Below, one piece after another: positions 52,626 through 61,747 of a stretch of 64,000 nucleotides of DNA. Each line of letters opens with the position of its first letter. Position 1 is the stretch's first letter. Both the position numbers and the translations under genes were made by a program. Source of the DNA: Rubrivirga sp. SAORIC476 (GTDB lineage Bacteria; Bacteroidota; Rhodothermia; Rhodothermales; Rubricoccaceae); NCBI RefSeq assembly GCF_002283555.1, contig NZ_MVOI01000003.1, forward strand, positions 1 to 64,000, given 5' to 3'. The notes under the pieces were generated by a model. It worked only from the letters and a program-made list of their open reading frames with translations, was not told the origin of the DNA and searched no databases.

Positions 52626-52996
52626 CCCGCGTCTTCGTCGTCGGCGGGCGGGCGACGGCGAGGCGTCTTGCCCGCCGTTTTCTTCGGCGCCGCCTTCTTC
52701 TTGGGCGCGGGACGCTTCGGCGTGGCGGCCTTCGGTTCCGGCTTCGAGGCGGGCGGGTCGGCGGCAGGTGGCGGAGGCGGCGCGCCCATGTCCCAGGCCC
52801 CACGACCGTCGAACCAGGAGTCGATGTCGAGATCGTCGAGCGCGGCGGCGGCGCGGCGGCCGGTCTCGGCGAGAGCCTGGCTCAGCGTTTCGAACGTCGC
52901 CTCCAGCACGAAGGCGGCCTTTTCGGAGGTACCGAGATCCGCGAACGCGTCGCGGACATCGTCGAAGGGATCGGGAGTGGTCTTGGCGGTGGCCAT
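52622..52996 (-). CDS. Small protein with helical N-terminus and Lys/Ala/Pro-rich tail
   Basis: A 124-aa protein. Residues 1-60 are helical (DPFDDVRDAFADLGTSEKAAFVLEATFETLSQAL, then GRRAAAALDDLDIDSW). Residues about 75-124 form a Pro/Lys/Ala-rich basic tail (KKKAAPKKTAGKTPRRR) similar in composition to histone H1-like or PhaF-type DNA-binding tails. Start/stop overlap with the next gene shows coupling. A nucleoid- or granule-associated role is only a guess. Confidence 0.6.
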   Translation of the reverse strand: MATAKTTPDPFDDVRDAFADLGTSEKAAFVLEATFETLSQALAETGRRAAAALDDLDIDSWFDGRGAWDMGAPPPPPAADPPASKPEPKAATPKRPAPKKKAAPKKTAGKTPRRRPPADDEDAG

Positions 52997-53099
52997 GGGT
53001 CGGGGGGCTGGTGCTGCCGGGAGTGGGCGCGATTCACGTCGACGGAGCCTGTCCCGGCTGCCTGCGTTGGACGAGACCTCCCTCCCAGTGTTTCACTCC

Positions 53100-54158
53100 G
53101 TGACCGAGCCCGACGCCCCACTCCCCGAGCCCCTGACTGGCCTCGTCATCCGGTCCACCGGAAGCTGGTACGAGGTCCGCACCGAGGATGGAGAGACCAT
53201 CCGGGCTCGTCTGAGAGGCCGGTTCCGCCTGGACGCCATCGAGATCGACGAGACGAATCCGCTCGCCGTGGGCGACCGCGTCCGGCTGGTGATGGGCGTC
53301 GGGGACGACGACTCGGGCATGATCACAGCCATCGAGCCGCGGGACAACCAGCTCAGCCGCCGCGCGCCGGGGAAGCGGGGCGCCGTACGCGAGCACGTCA
53401 TCGTGGCCAACATCGACCGTGCGTGGTGCGTCCAGTCGACGTTCGGGCCGAAGGTGAATCCGGGCTTCGTGGACCGGTTCCTGGTGGCGGCCGAGACGCA
53501 TCACATCCCCGCTGGCCTCATCCTCAACAAGGCCGATCTGCTGGAAGGCAACGAGCGCGCCGAGGAGGCGATGGCGTTCTGGCAGGAGCTCTACGAGGGA
53601 CTGGGTTACCCCGTCCTCCTGACCAGCACGGTGACCGGACGCGGACTAGAGGCCTTCCGCGCCGCCCTGGCGGGTGCTGTGAGCGTCGTCTCCGGCCCCT
53701 CGGGTGTGGGGAAGTCAAGCCTGCTCAACGCCATCGAGCCCGGCCTCGGGCTGCGGACCTCCGAGATCGGGGAGAAGACGCAGAAGGGGCGTCACACGAC
53801 GACGTTCGCGACTCTCCTCCGGGCAGGCGGCGGATGGGTGGCCGACACGCCTGGCATCCGGGAGTTCGGCCTCTGGGACATGGCGCCTGAAGAGCTCGGC
53901 GGCTACTTCGTCGAGTTCCGCCCCTTCCTGGACGACTGCCGCTTCCCCGACTGCACCCATGCCCACGAGCCGGACTGCGGCGTCCAGCAAGCCGTCGACG
54001 ACGAGTTGATCACGCCGGAGCGGTACGGCAGCTACCTGTCGATGCTGGAGACCGTCGCCGAGTCGTACCGGCTCTCAAAGGAGGCCCGCTGGCGCACGCT
54101 GGGCCGGCCTGAGGACCCGGACGCGCCGTTCCTCGACGCGGAAGAACGCGGTCGCTGA
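53100..54158 (+). CDS. rsgA: Ribosome small subunit-dependent GTPase RsgA
   Basis: A late 30S maturation GTPase. The 352-aa protein starts with an OB-fold (TGLVIRSTGSWYEVRTEDGE, AVGDRVRLVMG). The circularly permuted GTPase has G4 LILNKADLL first, then G5-like LTSTVTGRGLEA, G1 SGPSGVGKSSLLNA, switch KGRHTTTF and G3 ADTPGIREF. The zinc site is CRFPDCTHAHEPDCGV. GTG at 53100 is taken as start; another GTG at 53088 adds four residues. It is divergent from the small coupled pair. Confidence 0.94.
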   Translation: MTEPDAPLPEPLTGLVIRSTGSWYEVRTEDGETIRARLRGRFRLDAIEIDETNPLAVGDRVRLVMGVGDDDSGMITAIEPRDNQLSRRAPGKRGAVREHVIVANIDRAWCVQSTFGPKVNPGFVDRFLVAAETHHIPAGLILNKADLLEGNERAEEAMAFWQELYEGLGYPVLLTSTVTGRGLEAFRAALAGAVSVVSGPSGVGKSSLLNAIEPGLGLRTSEIGEKTQKGRHTTTFATLLRAGGGWVADTPGIREFGLWDMAPEELGGYFVEFRPFLDDCRFPDCTHAHEPDCGVQQAVDDELITPERYGSYLSMLETVAESYRLSKEARWRTLGRPEDPDAPFLDAEERGR

Positions 54159-54161
54159 GAC

Positions 54162-55277
54162 TCAGAATGGCGCCGTGAAGGCGCTTTCGAAGAGGGGCGG
54201 CGGTGTGAGACGGGCGACCCGGTTGCGGACGCGCCCGGCCCGTCCTCCGAGTTGACCGAGCCAGCCGGACGCCTGCGACCGCCGCCTCACCGAGGCCGCG
54301 CGGCGACGCCTCTCGTGCTCGTAGCCCCGCAGCGCCGTAACCACATCGACCTCGGCGCCGAGGTGGGCCGCCAGGGCGACGGCATCTTCGAGGGCGAACG
54401 CGCCCCCCTGCCCCAGGTCCGGCGTCATGCCGTGCGCGGCATCGCCGACGAGCGCCACGCGGCCCGCGACCCACGGCCGCGACCGGCGCAGGCCGAACAC
54501 GTCGTGGCGGACCACGTCACCTCGCGAGGTCGCGGCGATGACGCGGCGGACGCGAGGGTGCCAATCCACGAACAGGTGCGCGAGCTCGGTGCGGGGGTCG
54601 TCTGTGTCCTGCTGGCCGGGCGGCCGAGACGCGAGCGCGTACCAGTAACACTGCCCTCCGTCGAGCGAGAAAAGGCCGAATCGCAGCCCATCGCCCCAGG
54701 CTTCGAAGGCATCGCCGGTCAGGTCGTGCGGCCTGGACCCGAGACCGCGCCAGGCGGTGTAGCCCTGGTAGACCGGCGGGTTGGAAGCGACGCACGTTTC
54801 GCGGAGACGAGACCGGATGCCGTCGGCAGCGACGAGCACGTCCGCTTCCATGACTGCGCCATTCTCCCGCACGACGCGAACTCCGCCGGACCGAGACTCG
54901 GCCTCAGAAATCGTGCTCCCGTAGTGGATCGCCTCCGACCCCAGGGCATCCGCCAGCACGCCGACGAGGTCGCGGCGTCGGACACAGAGCGAGGGAGCGT
55001 CCGGGCGAGCCGTCGAGAACCGGAGCAGCGTCTCCCCTGCCGGGTTCAGGATGCGGACCGCCTCGGCCCGCCCCGACCGCGCGGCCACCTCATCGAGGAC
55101 TCCGAGGCGGGCGAGGGCACGCGTGGCGTTGGGCCACAGCGCGATCCCTGCCCCGACCTCCCGCAGCGCCGGAGCGCGCTCGTAGACCGTCGCCGCGATG
55201 CCTCGCTGACGCAGCGCGAGCGCCGTCGCTAGCCCGGCGATGCCGCCTCCTGCGACGGCGACGCGCAGCCTCCCCAC
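54162..55277 (-). CDS. FAD-dependent monooxygenase (UbiH/PHBH-like)
   Basis: A 371-aa flavoprotein hydroxylase. The N-terminal FAD motif is AVAGGGIAGLATALALRQRG with Glu at the end of the next strand (TVYERAP). The mid-domain motif is VLVAADGIRSRLRE, and the second FAD motif is ALVGDAAHGMTPDLGQGG. It resembles zeaxanthin epoxidase and salicylate or aromatic hydroxylases; the substrate is not assigned. The GTG start at 55277 lies 3 bases after the topA stop, so it is probably read through from topA. Confidence 0.9.
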   Translation of the reverse strand: MGRLRVAVAGGGIAGLATALALRQRGIAATVYERAPALREVGAGIALWPNATRALARLGVLDEVAARSGRAEAVRILNPAGETLLRFSTARPDAPSLCVRRRDLVGVLADALGSEAIHYGSTISEAESRSGGVRVVRENGAVMEADVLVAADGIRSRLRETCVASNPPVYQGYTAWRGLGSRPHDLTGDAFEAWGDGLRFGLFSLDGGQCYWYALASRPPGQQDTDDPRTELAHLFVDWHPRVRRVIAATSRGDVVRHDVFGLRRSRPWVAGRVALVGDAAHGMTPDLGQGGAFALEDAVALAAHLGAEVDVVTALRGYEHERRRRAASVRRRSQASGWLGQLGGRAGRVRNRVARLTPPPLFESAFTAPF

Positions 55278-55280
55278 CGA

Positions 55281-57836
55281 TCAGGAGGCCTTCTTGCGCG
55301 GCGCCCGCTTCTTCTTCGGCTTGGACGCCTTGGCATCCACCAGTGCGACCGCCTGCTCCAGCGTGATCTCGTCCTTGTCCATGTCCTTCGGGATGGTCGC
55401 GTTGGTCTTGACGTGCTTGACGTAGGGCCCGTAGCGCCCCTCAAACACATCGATCGGCTTCCCGGACTCTGGGTGTGCCCCCAGCGTGCGGAGCGGTGCC
55501 GCCTTCTGGCGCTTCTGCGCGATCAGTTCGAGGGCGCGCTCCAACTCCACCGTGAGGACGTTGTCGCCATCGGCGGGCTTGAGGCTCGCGAAGGTCCGCT
55601 CGTGCTGGACGTAGGGGCCATACCGGCCGATGTTGGCCTTGATCGGCTGGCCCGTCTCCGGGTGGTCGCCGAGCGTGCGCGGCAGGTTGAGGAGTTGCAC
55701 GGCCAGGTCGAGGTCGACGTCCTCGGGCTTGGTGCCCTTGGGCAGCGAGGTCCGCTTCGGCTTCTTCTCCTCGTCGTCGCCCAGCTGGACGTACGGGCCG
55801 TAGGGGCCGGACTTGAGGAGGATCGGCATCTCGGCCGTCGGGTGGATGCCCAGCGGCCGCTCGTCGTCGTTGGCGTCGATGAGCGCGGCGATGTCGGCCT
55901 CGGCGAGGTCGGCGGGGGCAGCCTCGGGCGGGAGCGACGCCGTGCTGCCGTCGGGAGCGGCCGCATACGGACCGTACCGGCCGACGCGCACCTCGTAGGC
56001 GCCCCACTTGGCGTGGCGCATGGTCGAGATCTCGCGCGGGTCGATGGTCTCGACGCCCTGCTCGATCCGCTTCTCCAGCCCTTCGGGGCCGTTGAAGAAG
56101 CGCTCCAGGTACGGCACGCGCTCCTCCGTGCCCCCTGCGATGCCGTCCAGTTCTTCCTCCATCCGCGCCGTGAACGCGGTGTCGACGAGGCGCTCGAAGT
56201 TCTTCTCCAGCAAGTTCGTGACCGCCATGCCCGTGAAGGTGGGCACGAGCTGGTTCTTGTCGCGGATCACGTAGCCGCGCCGGACCACCGTGTCGATGAT
56301 GGACGCGTAGGTGGACGGCCGACCGACGCCCGCCTTCTCCAGCGCCTGCACCAGCGAGGCGTCCGTGTAGCGGGCCGGCGGCTTCGTCTCGTGCCCGACT
56401 GCATCGACCGCCTTGGCTTCGGGCGTGTCATCGACGGCGAGGGCGGGAAGCGGGCTGTCGCGATCGTCGAGCGCGGCCGACGGGTCGTCCTTGCCCTCCA
56501 CATAGGCACGGAAGAAGCCCGGGAACTCGATCACCTGACCGTTGGCCCGGAAGGTCGACTCGTCGTCGGTGCCCTCGGCGGCCAGGATGGTGGCGCGAGT
56601 GCGGAGCAGGCGGGCGTCCGCCATCTGAGAGGCGACGGTGCGCTTCCAGATCAGGTCGTAGAGCTTGGCCTCGTCGCCGGAGAGCTTCAGCTCGTCGCGC
56701 GTCTTCATCTGCGTGCCCGCCGGGCGGATGGCCTCGTGGGCCTCCTGCGCGTTGCGGACCTTGCCCGAGAACTGGCGCGGGCTGGGCGATAGGTACTCCT
56801 TGCCGTAGCGGGCCTCGACGGCACCGCGGGCCGCCGTGATGGCCTCCGTCGACAGCGTCGTGGAGTCCGTTCGCATGTAGGTGATGTGGCCCTGCTCGTA
56901 GAGCTTCTGGGCGGTCTGCATCGTCCGCCGGGCGCTCATCCCGATCTTGCGGTTGGCCTCCTGCTGCAGCGTCGAGGTGATGAAGGGCGCCGCGGGCTTG
57001 CGGGTGGCCTTCTTCTGCTCCACCTCCGAGATCCGCCAGGGCGCGTCCTTGAGGCGGTCGGCGAGGCCGGTGGCCTGCTCCTCCCCCATCACGAGCGCGT
57101 CGCTCTTGGGCTTGAGCGTGCCGGTCTTCTCGTCGAAGTCCTTGCCGGTCGCGAGCTTCTGCTCGCCGAGGTGCGTCATCTTGGCCTCGAACGGCACGCC
57201 CCCCTGAGCGAGCGTGGCCGAGAGGTCGAAGTAGCTGGCCGAGATGAAGTCGAGCCGCTCCCACTCGCGCTCGACGAGCACGCGCACGGCGACCGACTGG
57301 ACGCGACCCGCCGACAGCTTGGGCGCGATCTTTTTCCAGAGCACCGGCGACACCGAGTACCCGACCAAGCGGTCTAGCACGCGACGCGCCTCCTGGGCAT
57401 CGACGAGGCGGGTGTCGAGTTCGCGCGTGTCGTCGAGCGCCTTCAGGATGGCCTCCTTCGTGATCTCGTGGAACACCATCCGCTTGACGGGCACCTTCGG
57501 CTGGAGGACCTCCAGCAGGTGCCAGCCGATCGACTCGCCCTCACGGTCTTCATCCGTCGCGAGGTAGAGTTCGTCAGCCTCCTTCAGAGCGGCCTTGAGT
57601 TCCTTGACCACCTTCTTCTTGTCCGCCGGGACGACGTAGAGCGGGGTGAACCCGTCGGCGACGTTGACGCCGAGGCGGGCCCACTTCTCTTTCTTGACCT
57701 TCGCCGGGATCTCGGCGGCGGACGAGGGCAGGTCGCGGACGTGCCCCATGGAGGCCTCGACCTGATAACCGGCGGGCAGGAACTTGCGGATCGTACGGGC
57801 CTTGGTGGGAGACTCGACGACGACGAGGCGCTTCAT
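55281..57836 (-). CDS. topA: DNA topoisomerase I
   Basis: It relaxes negative supercoils. The 851-aa type IA enzyme begins KRLVVVESPTKARTIRKFL with the Toprim domain (acidic DED triad in LATDEDREGE). The catalytic Tyr is in HITYMRTDST. IRDKNQLVPTFTGMAVTNLL closes the core. Instead of zinc fingers, the C-terminal part (from about residue 590) holds several repeats of the form VRVGRYGPYAAAPDG and IGRYGPYVQHERTFASL (topoisomerase C-terminal repeats). A basic tail (KPKKKRAPRKKAS) ends the protein. Upstream on the minus strand, TAGTTTGC (57871-57878) is a weak promoter candidate. Confidence 0.96.
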   Translation of the reverse strand: MKRLVVVESPTKARTIRKFLPAGYQVEASMGHVRDLPSSAAEIPAKVKKEKWARLGVNVADGFTPLYVVPADKKKVVKELKAALKEADELYLATDEDREGESIGWHLLEVLQPKVPVKRMVFHEITKEAILKALDDTRELDTRLVDAQEARRVLDRLVGYSVSPVLWKKIAPKLSAGRVQSVAVRVLVEREWERLDFISASYFDLSATLAQGGVPFEAKMTHLGEQKLATGKDFDEKTGTLKPKSDALVMGEEQATGLADRLKDAPWRISEVEQKKATRKPAAPFITSTLQQEANRKIGMSARRTMQTAQKLYEQGHITYMRTDSTTLSTEAITAARGAVEARYGKEYLSPSPRQFSGKVRNAQEAHEAIRPAGTQMKTRDELKLSGDEAKLYDLIWKRTVASQMADARLLRTRATILAAEGTDDESTFRANGQVIEFPGFFRAYVEGKDDPSAALDDRDSPLPALAVDDTPEAKAVDAVGHETKPPARYTDASLVQALEKAGVGRPSTYASIIDTVVRRGYVIRDKNQLVPTFTGMAVTNLLEKNFERLVDTAFTARMEEELDGIAGGTEERVPYLERFFNGPEGLEKRIEQGVETIDPREISTMRHAKWGAYEVRVGRYGPYAAAPDGSTASLPPEAAPADLAEADIAALIDANDDERPLGIHPTAEMPILLKSGPYGPYVQLGDDEEKKPKRTSLPKGTKPEDVDLDLAVQLLNLPRTLGDHPETGQPIKANIGRYGPYVQHERTFASLKPADGDNVLTVELERALELIAQKRQKAAPLRTLGAHPESGKPIDVFEGRYGPYVKHVKTNATIPKDMDKDEITLEQAVALVDAKASKPKKKRAPRKKAS

Positions 57837-57933
57837 AGTGGGGGGTTCGGGTCCAGACCTGGGCGGCCGGGCAAACTAGCGTCCGCCGATGACGGCCCTG
57901 CGGCACCGCGTGTGCGCAAGGTGGCGGAGGTCG

Positions 57934-58374
57934 CTACACGCGGGCGGACCGTGCCCGTTCCACCGACGCGTGGGGAGTGGGCGTTGCGCGGGACCCGGAC
58001 ACCTCCCAGAGCCTCCTCCCCACAGCACCCGGAATCACGATCGGCCCGACGCGCGACACGTCCACCACGAACCGGCCGGCGGCGACCGGCACGACGCTCT
58101 TGACCCGGCTCCAGGGGACGTGGCGCAGTCGCTCCGGCGGGCCGCCGAGGTGGAGCCTCAGCCCGTCCGGCTGAATGGCGATCCGCCCCTCTGGATTGCA
58201 CAGCGCGAGCGTCTCTCCCACACCGTCCTCAGGGGCCAGATCATACGCGTCCTCGAACCGACGCATCATCGCCCGTCGATGGGCTCGGGTTTGCATCGCC
58301 CGCCATCCAACGACCGCGCACGCGGTCACCGCCAGCGCCGCGAGAGTGAGTCCGACCAGGGGAAAAATCGACAT
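57934..58374 (-). CDS. Small membrane protein, hypothetical
   Basis: A 146-aa protein with one N-terminal membrane helix (FPLVGLTLAALAVTACAVVGW) followed by a basic stretch and a soluble PH-like beta domain: GRIAIQPDGLRLHLGG, LRHVPWSRVKSVVPVAAGRFVVDVS, GPIVIPGAVGRRLWEV. Such membrane-anchored PH-like domains occur in proteins of unassigned function. ATG at 58374 is preferred over two upstream in-frame starts because of the helix and a TATGTTGG box 21 bases upstream. Confidence 0.65.
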   Translation of the reverse strand: MSIFPLVGLTLAALAVTACAVVGWRAMQTRAHRRAMMRRFEDAYDLAPEDGVGETLALCNPEGRIAIQPDGLRLHLGGPPERLRHVPWSRVKSVVPVAAGRFVVDVSRVGPIVIPGAVGRRLWEVSGSRATPTPHASVERARSARV

Positions 58375-58395
58375 GAAGCCGTGCCAGGGGGGCGG

Positions 58396-58403
58396 CCAAC
58401 ATA
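58396..58403 (-). promoter_or_regulatory. Candidate -7 promoter box of the membrane protein gene
   Basis: The minus strand reads TATGTTGG, one mismatch from TAnnTTTG, 21 bases before the ATG at 58374. Confidence 0.45.
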
Positions 58404-58471
58404 GGGCAAACCCACCCTCACTCGGCAGGCGCCTGTGCGCCATCACACCAACAAAATGCGCGATCGGGGAC

Positions 58472-58485
58472 CGGAAGCGCTTCCG
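58472..58485. promoter_or_regulatory. 14-bp perfect palindrome downstream of serC
   Basis: CGGAAGCGCTTCCG is a perfect loop-less palindrome in the 159-bp gap between serC and the membrane protein gene. GGGGAC and GTCCCC flank it further out. It could be an operator or part of the serC terminator. Confidence 0.35.
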
Positions 58486-58533
58486 TTACGCAGCATGCGT
58501 CACGTCCCCCCTTCCCCTCCAGGCCTGTTCACG

Positions 58534-59643
58534 TCACCCGTAGGTCGACTCGAAGCGGCCCATGAAGTCCACCAGCGCGTCCACCGAGGCGGGCTCGACG
58601 GCGTTGTAGATCGACGCTCGAACGCCGCCCACCGTCCGGTAGCCCTTCAGTGCCAGCAGCCCCTCCCCCGCCGCCTCGGTGACGAAGCGCGCCTCCAACT
58701 CCTCGCTGGGCAGTCGGAAGGTGACGTTCATGTGGGACCGGTCCTCGGTGCGCGCGGTCGGGCGGTAGAAGTCTGTCGCGTCGAGGGCTCCGTAGAGGGC
58801 CTCGACCTTCGTGCGGTTGCGCTCGACCATGCCCGCCAACCCGCCGTTGCGCTCGATCCAACCGAGCACCTTGTCGACGATGTAAATGGCGAAGACGGGC
58901 GGGGTGTGGAACAGCTTCTTCGCATGCGTGCCGTAGTCCAGGAGCGTCGGCAGGCCAGGTAGCCGCGTCTGCAAGAACTCGTCGCGAACGAGGACGGCGG
59001 TGACGCCGGCGGGGCCGATGTTCTTCTGCGCGCCCGCGTAGAGGAGCCCATAGCGGTCCATGTCGAGCGGGCGGCTGAGGAAGTCGGACGATGCATCGCA
59101 CACGAGCGGCATCGGGACGTCCGGCTCCTCGCGGAGCTGGGTGCCGTAGATGGTGTTGTTGCTCGTGTAGTGGAGGTACGTCGCGCCGGGGTCGAGCCGC
59201 CAGTCGCTCTGACGGGGGACGTAGCTGTAGTCGCCGTCTCGGCTCGACGCCACGACATCGACCCGCGCGCTCCGGGTGTTGGCCACGATCACAGCCTCGG
59301 CGACCGCCTTCCCGCTCCAGTTGCCCGTGTCGAGGTAGGCGACGGAGCCCCCCGCCGGGAGGAAGTTGAGCGGCACCTGGTGGAACTGCATCGACGCGCC
59401 GCTCGCCAGGAACAGGACGTGCCAGTCGTCGCCCAGCCCCAGCAGGCGGGCCATCCGCTCCTTCGCGCGCTCGTGGATCTCGGAGTACGCCGCTGACCGG
59501 TGGCTGACCTCCATGATCGAGGCGCCGAGCCCGGGGAAGACCGGGAGCTCCTCCCGCACCTCCTCCATCACGTCGGACGGCAGCGCGCCGGGACCGGCGG
59601 AGAAGTTGTGCAGGCGCTGGTCGAGGTCGGCGGGCGGGGTCAT
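58534..59643 (-). CDS. serC: Phosphoserine aminotransferase
   Basis: Serine biosynthesis (3-phosphohydroxypyruvate + Glu to phosphoserine), also used in the pyridoxal phosphate pathway. The 369-aa class V aminotransferase opens RLHNFSAGPGALPSDVMEEV. It contains IMEVSHRS, HYTSNNTIYGTQ, DASSDFLSRPLDM and the PLP-lysine motif YAGAQKNIGPAG. The C-terminal FRLPSEELEARFV and GYRTVGGVRASIYNAV complete the family pattern. ATG at 59643 begins the conserved N-terminus. serA and serB are not in the window. Confidence 0.96.
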   Translation of the reverse strand: MTPPADLDQRLHNFSAGPGALPSDVMEEVREELPVFPGLGASIMEVSHRSAAYSEIHERAKERMARLLGLGDDWHVLFLASGASMQFHQVPLNFLPAGGSVAYLDTGNWSGKAVAEAVIVANTRSARVDVVASSRDGDYSYVPRQSDWRLDPGATYLHYTSNNTIYGTQLREEPDVPMPLVCDASSDFLSRPLDMDRYGLLYAGAQKNIGPAGVTAVLVRDEFLQTRLPGLPTLLDYGTHAKKLFHTPPVFAIYIVDKVLGWIERNGGLAGMVERNRTKVEALYGALDATDFYRPTARTEDRSHMNVTFRLPSEELEARFVTEAAGEGLLALKGYRTVGGVRASIYNAVEPASVDALVDFMGRFESTYG

Positions 59644-59721
59644 GGGCGTGGGTCTGTGGAAACGAAGCAACCAGTGGACGACGGAGCGCTCGGCGGGTTC
59701 TACCCGCTCGCTCGGACGCGG

Positions 59722-60174
59722 TCAGTCGGCCTCACAATCGCGGCGGCGCGTGTCCATGATGTGAACGATCTGCCAGCCGTCGTCGCTGCGTGCGAGCGTG
59801 AACGCATTCGTGCCGCAGTGGCTGAGCTGGCCACCCGCGTAGAAGGTGTAGGGCGTCCACGCGACCGCGAGGCCATCGTCGATCATCACCGGGTAGCCGT
59901 CCGTGAGCTGTTCGTCCAGGTCGACGGGCGCGGCGGCGATGCTGGTGAGGAACCGGTCGATCGGGGACTCGATCACGCGGCGCTCGCCCTCGGGGCCGAC
60001 GGCGGCGGTCATCAGGCGGGCCTCGGGGTGCATCGCGGCCCGGATGGCGGTCGTGTCCTTGGCGCGCATCCCGTCGAACAACTGGTCGATGGTGGCGCGG
60101 ACGGCCGCGTCGGCGTCGTCCTGGGCGGACGCGGGGACGGCGAGCAGGAGGAGAGCGAGAAGGGACAGGCGCAT
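59722..60174 (-). CDS. Secreted NTF2-like (SnoaL/DUF4440) protein
   Basis: A 150-aa exported protein: signal MRLSLLALLLLAVPASAQ, then an NTF2-like cone fold (AAVRATIDQLFDGMRAKDTTAIRAAMHPEARL; a central DGLAVAWTPYTFYAGG; terminal FTLARSDDGWQIVHIMDTRRR). This type is a small ligand-binding or enzymatic domain with no assigned activity. TAGTCTGA (60198-60205) lies 23 bases upstream, a weak promoter candidate. Confidence 0.82.
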   Translation of the reverse strand: MRLSLLALLLLAVPASAQDDADAAVRATIDQLFDGMRAKDTTAIRAAMHPEARLMTAAVGPEGERRVIESPIDRFLTSIAAAPVDLDEQLTDGYPVMIDDGLAVAWTPYTFYAGGQLSHCGTNAFTLARSDDGWQIVHIMDTRRRDCEAD

Positions 60175-60218
60175 GGTCGGAAGGGGGAAACGAGGCCTCA
60201 GACTACGGCCGGGCTCGC

Positions 60219-60992
60219 TCAGGTTGCATGCGTCACCTCGCCCGACTCCGCCAGTTGCTCGGCCGCTTCGGCGTCCGGGCGGGTCGGCCCGACGGTCTCC
60301 CGAGGCGGGGGCGTCGAGCCTTCGGCGCGTGCCTTCAACTCGTCCCGCACGAACCGCTGCATCCGGTCGAGCGCCGTCCGCGCGAACTTGAGCTGGAGGC
60401 GGCGGCCGAAGAGCTTGAAGCCGATCCGGTAGAACGGATTCCGGATGCGGTCCGGCTTCGAGAACGCGTCGATGTGGAACACTACCTCGCCCGTCGCCTC
60501 GGCCTTGCGGACTTCGAAGGTGATCTGCCCCTGCTCGAAATGCCCTTCCAGGGTCGCGTAGTCGAACCCGTAGACGTGGACGCGGCCAGCATCCGTCTCC
60601 CGAACCTCGTCGATCTCGCGCCCGATGCGCACCTCGAACCAGAACGTGAACCCGAGGAAGCGCGCACGCAGCAGCATCGGGCGTCCCGCGACGGGGTCGT
60701 CGGGCGAGAAGATGCCCGTGATGAGCGACGGGTCGGGAAAGGCGTACCCACGGACGAGGTCACAGGCGACGGCGAACGAGGCCCGCGCGTCGTCGGCCGG
60801 GAGCGGCGGGCCGGGCGGCTCGGGGACCAGCTCCGCCTCGTGGTGGTCGAGACGCCACCCGTCGGCCTCGGTGTAGTCGTGGTCCTCGTCGAGGTCGAAG
60901 TTGTAGCGGGCCTGCCGGACGGCGTCGAGCCGCTCGGCATAGTCCGTCCAGTCGGGGCGCCGCGGGACGGCGCGGGAAATCAGGTCAGCCAT
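60219..60992 (-). CDS. DUF1990 family protein (1)
   Basis: A 257-aa protein with the DUF1990 fold, identified by the block VHVYGFDYATLEGHFEQGQITFEV and, upstream, YNFDLDEDHDYTEADGWRLDHHEAELV. The C-terminal half contains RIGFKLFGRRLQLKFARTALDRM. DUF1990 proteins (SRPBCC-like) have no established role. ATG at 60992 overlaps the stop of the next upstream gene by 8 bp, so the two DUF1990 genes are translationally coupled. Confidence 0.85.
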   Translation of the reverse strand: MADLISRAVPRRPDWTDYAERLDAVRQARYNFDLDEDHDYTEADGWRLDHHEAELVPEPPGPPLPADDARASFAVACDLVRGYAFPDPSLITGIFSPDDPVAGRPMLLRARFLGFTFWFEVRIGREIDEVRETDAGRVHVYGFDYATLEGHFEQGQITFEVRKAEATGEVVFHIDAFSKPDRIRNPFYRIGFKLFGRRLQLKFARTALDRMQRFVRDELKARAEGSTPPPRETVGPTRPDAEAAEQLAESGEVTHAT

Positions 60993-61698
60993 CGTCGGGG
61001 TCGGCTTCCCGCTCGGTGAGCACGCGGACCTCCTCCATCTTGCGCCCGCCGCAGTCCTCGGCGACGCGCTCGCAGAAGAACGTCCACATGGCCTGCTGGG
61101 CCTTCTTGGCGAGGCCGAGCTCGTCGTAGACGAAGTCCACCGCGCCGTCGCGGCTGCGGGCCCATGACTCGATCGAGAAGCGGAGCGCGTCGGTCACGAC
61201 GGGGTGCGGGGCCGCCGCGAACCGGATCTGGCCCGCCTCCATGTGGCCTTCCAGCGTCGCGAGCGTGAACCGCGTCGGCGTGACCTCGACGACGCGCACG
61301 GGGCCGTCCCACGGCGAGCGGATGGTGATGTCGTATTCGTCCCCGACCGAGAGGAATCCTTCCTCGCCCGTCGACTTCTCGAACACCGCCAGTTCGTCCG
61401 GCACGTAGTCCTGGATGCTTGCGCCGATGCAGGCGATCAACTCTTCCGGCGACTTGGTGGTGTGCTCCACGTCTACCTCGTAGCGACGATGGAAGCGAGG
61501 CCCCACGCCTTCCTCCTCGGGCTGAAGGTCCCGGTCGCCGGGCACATCGTCGTCGGCGGGCGGGGGCCCGACGTAGGGCACGTCCCGCTCGACGGCGCGG
61601 ACGGGGTAGCCCCAGCGACGGACGGCCCAGGTGGCGAGGGCGGCGCCCGCGGTGAGGGAGGCCGTGGAGATCAGGAGGGCGCGGGTGCGTCGGTTCAT
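60985..61698 (-). CDS. DUF1990-like protein with N-terminal membrane helix (2)
   Basis: A 237-aa protein sharing the DUF1990 signature (RFTLATLEGHMEAGQIRFAAAPH) with the downstream gene but otherwise different. It has an N-terminal membrane anchor (RALLISTASLTAGAALATWAVRR), a Pro/Asp-rich linker, then a coenzyme-like beta domain (FHRRYEVDVEHTTKSPEELIACI). ATG at 61698 is used. It is the upstream member of a coupled pair and probably arose by duplication and later gained the anchor. Confidence 0.78.
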   Translation of the reverse strand: MNRRTRALLISTASLTAGAALATWAVRRWGYPVRAVERDVPYVGPPPADDDVPGDRDLQPEEEGVGPRFHRRYEVDVEHTTKSPEELIACIGASIQDYVPDELAVFEKSTGEEGFLSVGDEYDITIRSPWDGPVRVVEVTPTRFTLATLEGHMEAGQIRFAAAPHPVVTDALRFSIESWARSRDGAVDFVYDELGLAKKAQQAMWTFFCERVAEDCGGRKMEEVRVLTEREADPDDG

Positions 61699-61747
61699 GC
61701 GCTTCGAACGCCCGGATCCGTCCGAAGCTCCGCCCCAGAACACGACA

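Noticed and set aside
54348-54370. Another copy of the CCTCGGnnCCGAGG terminator palindrome
   Set aside because: It lies inside the monooxygenase coding sequence (LGAEVDVV) and follows from codon choice.
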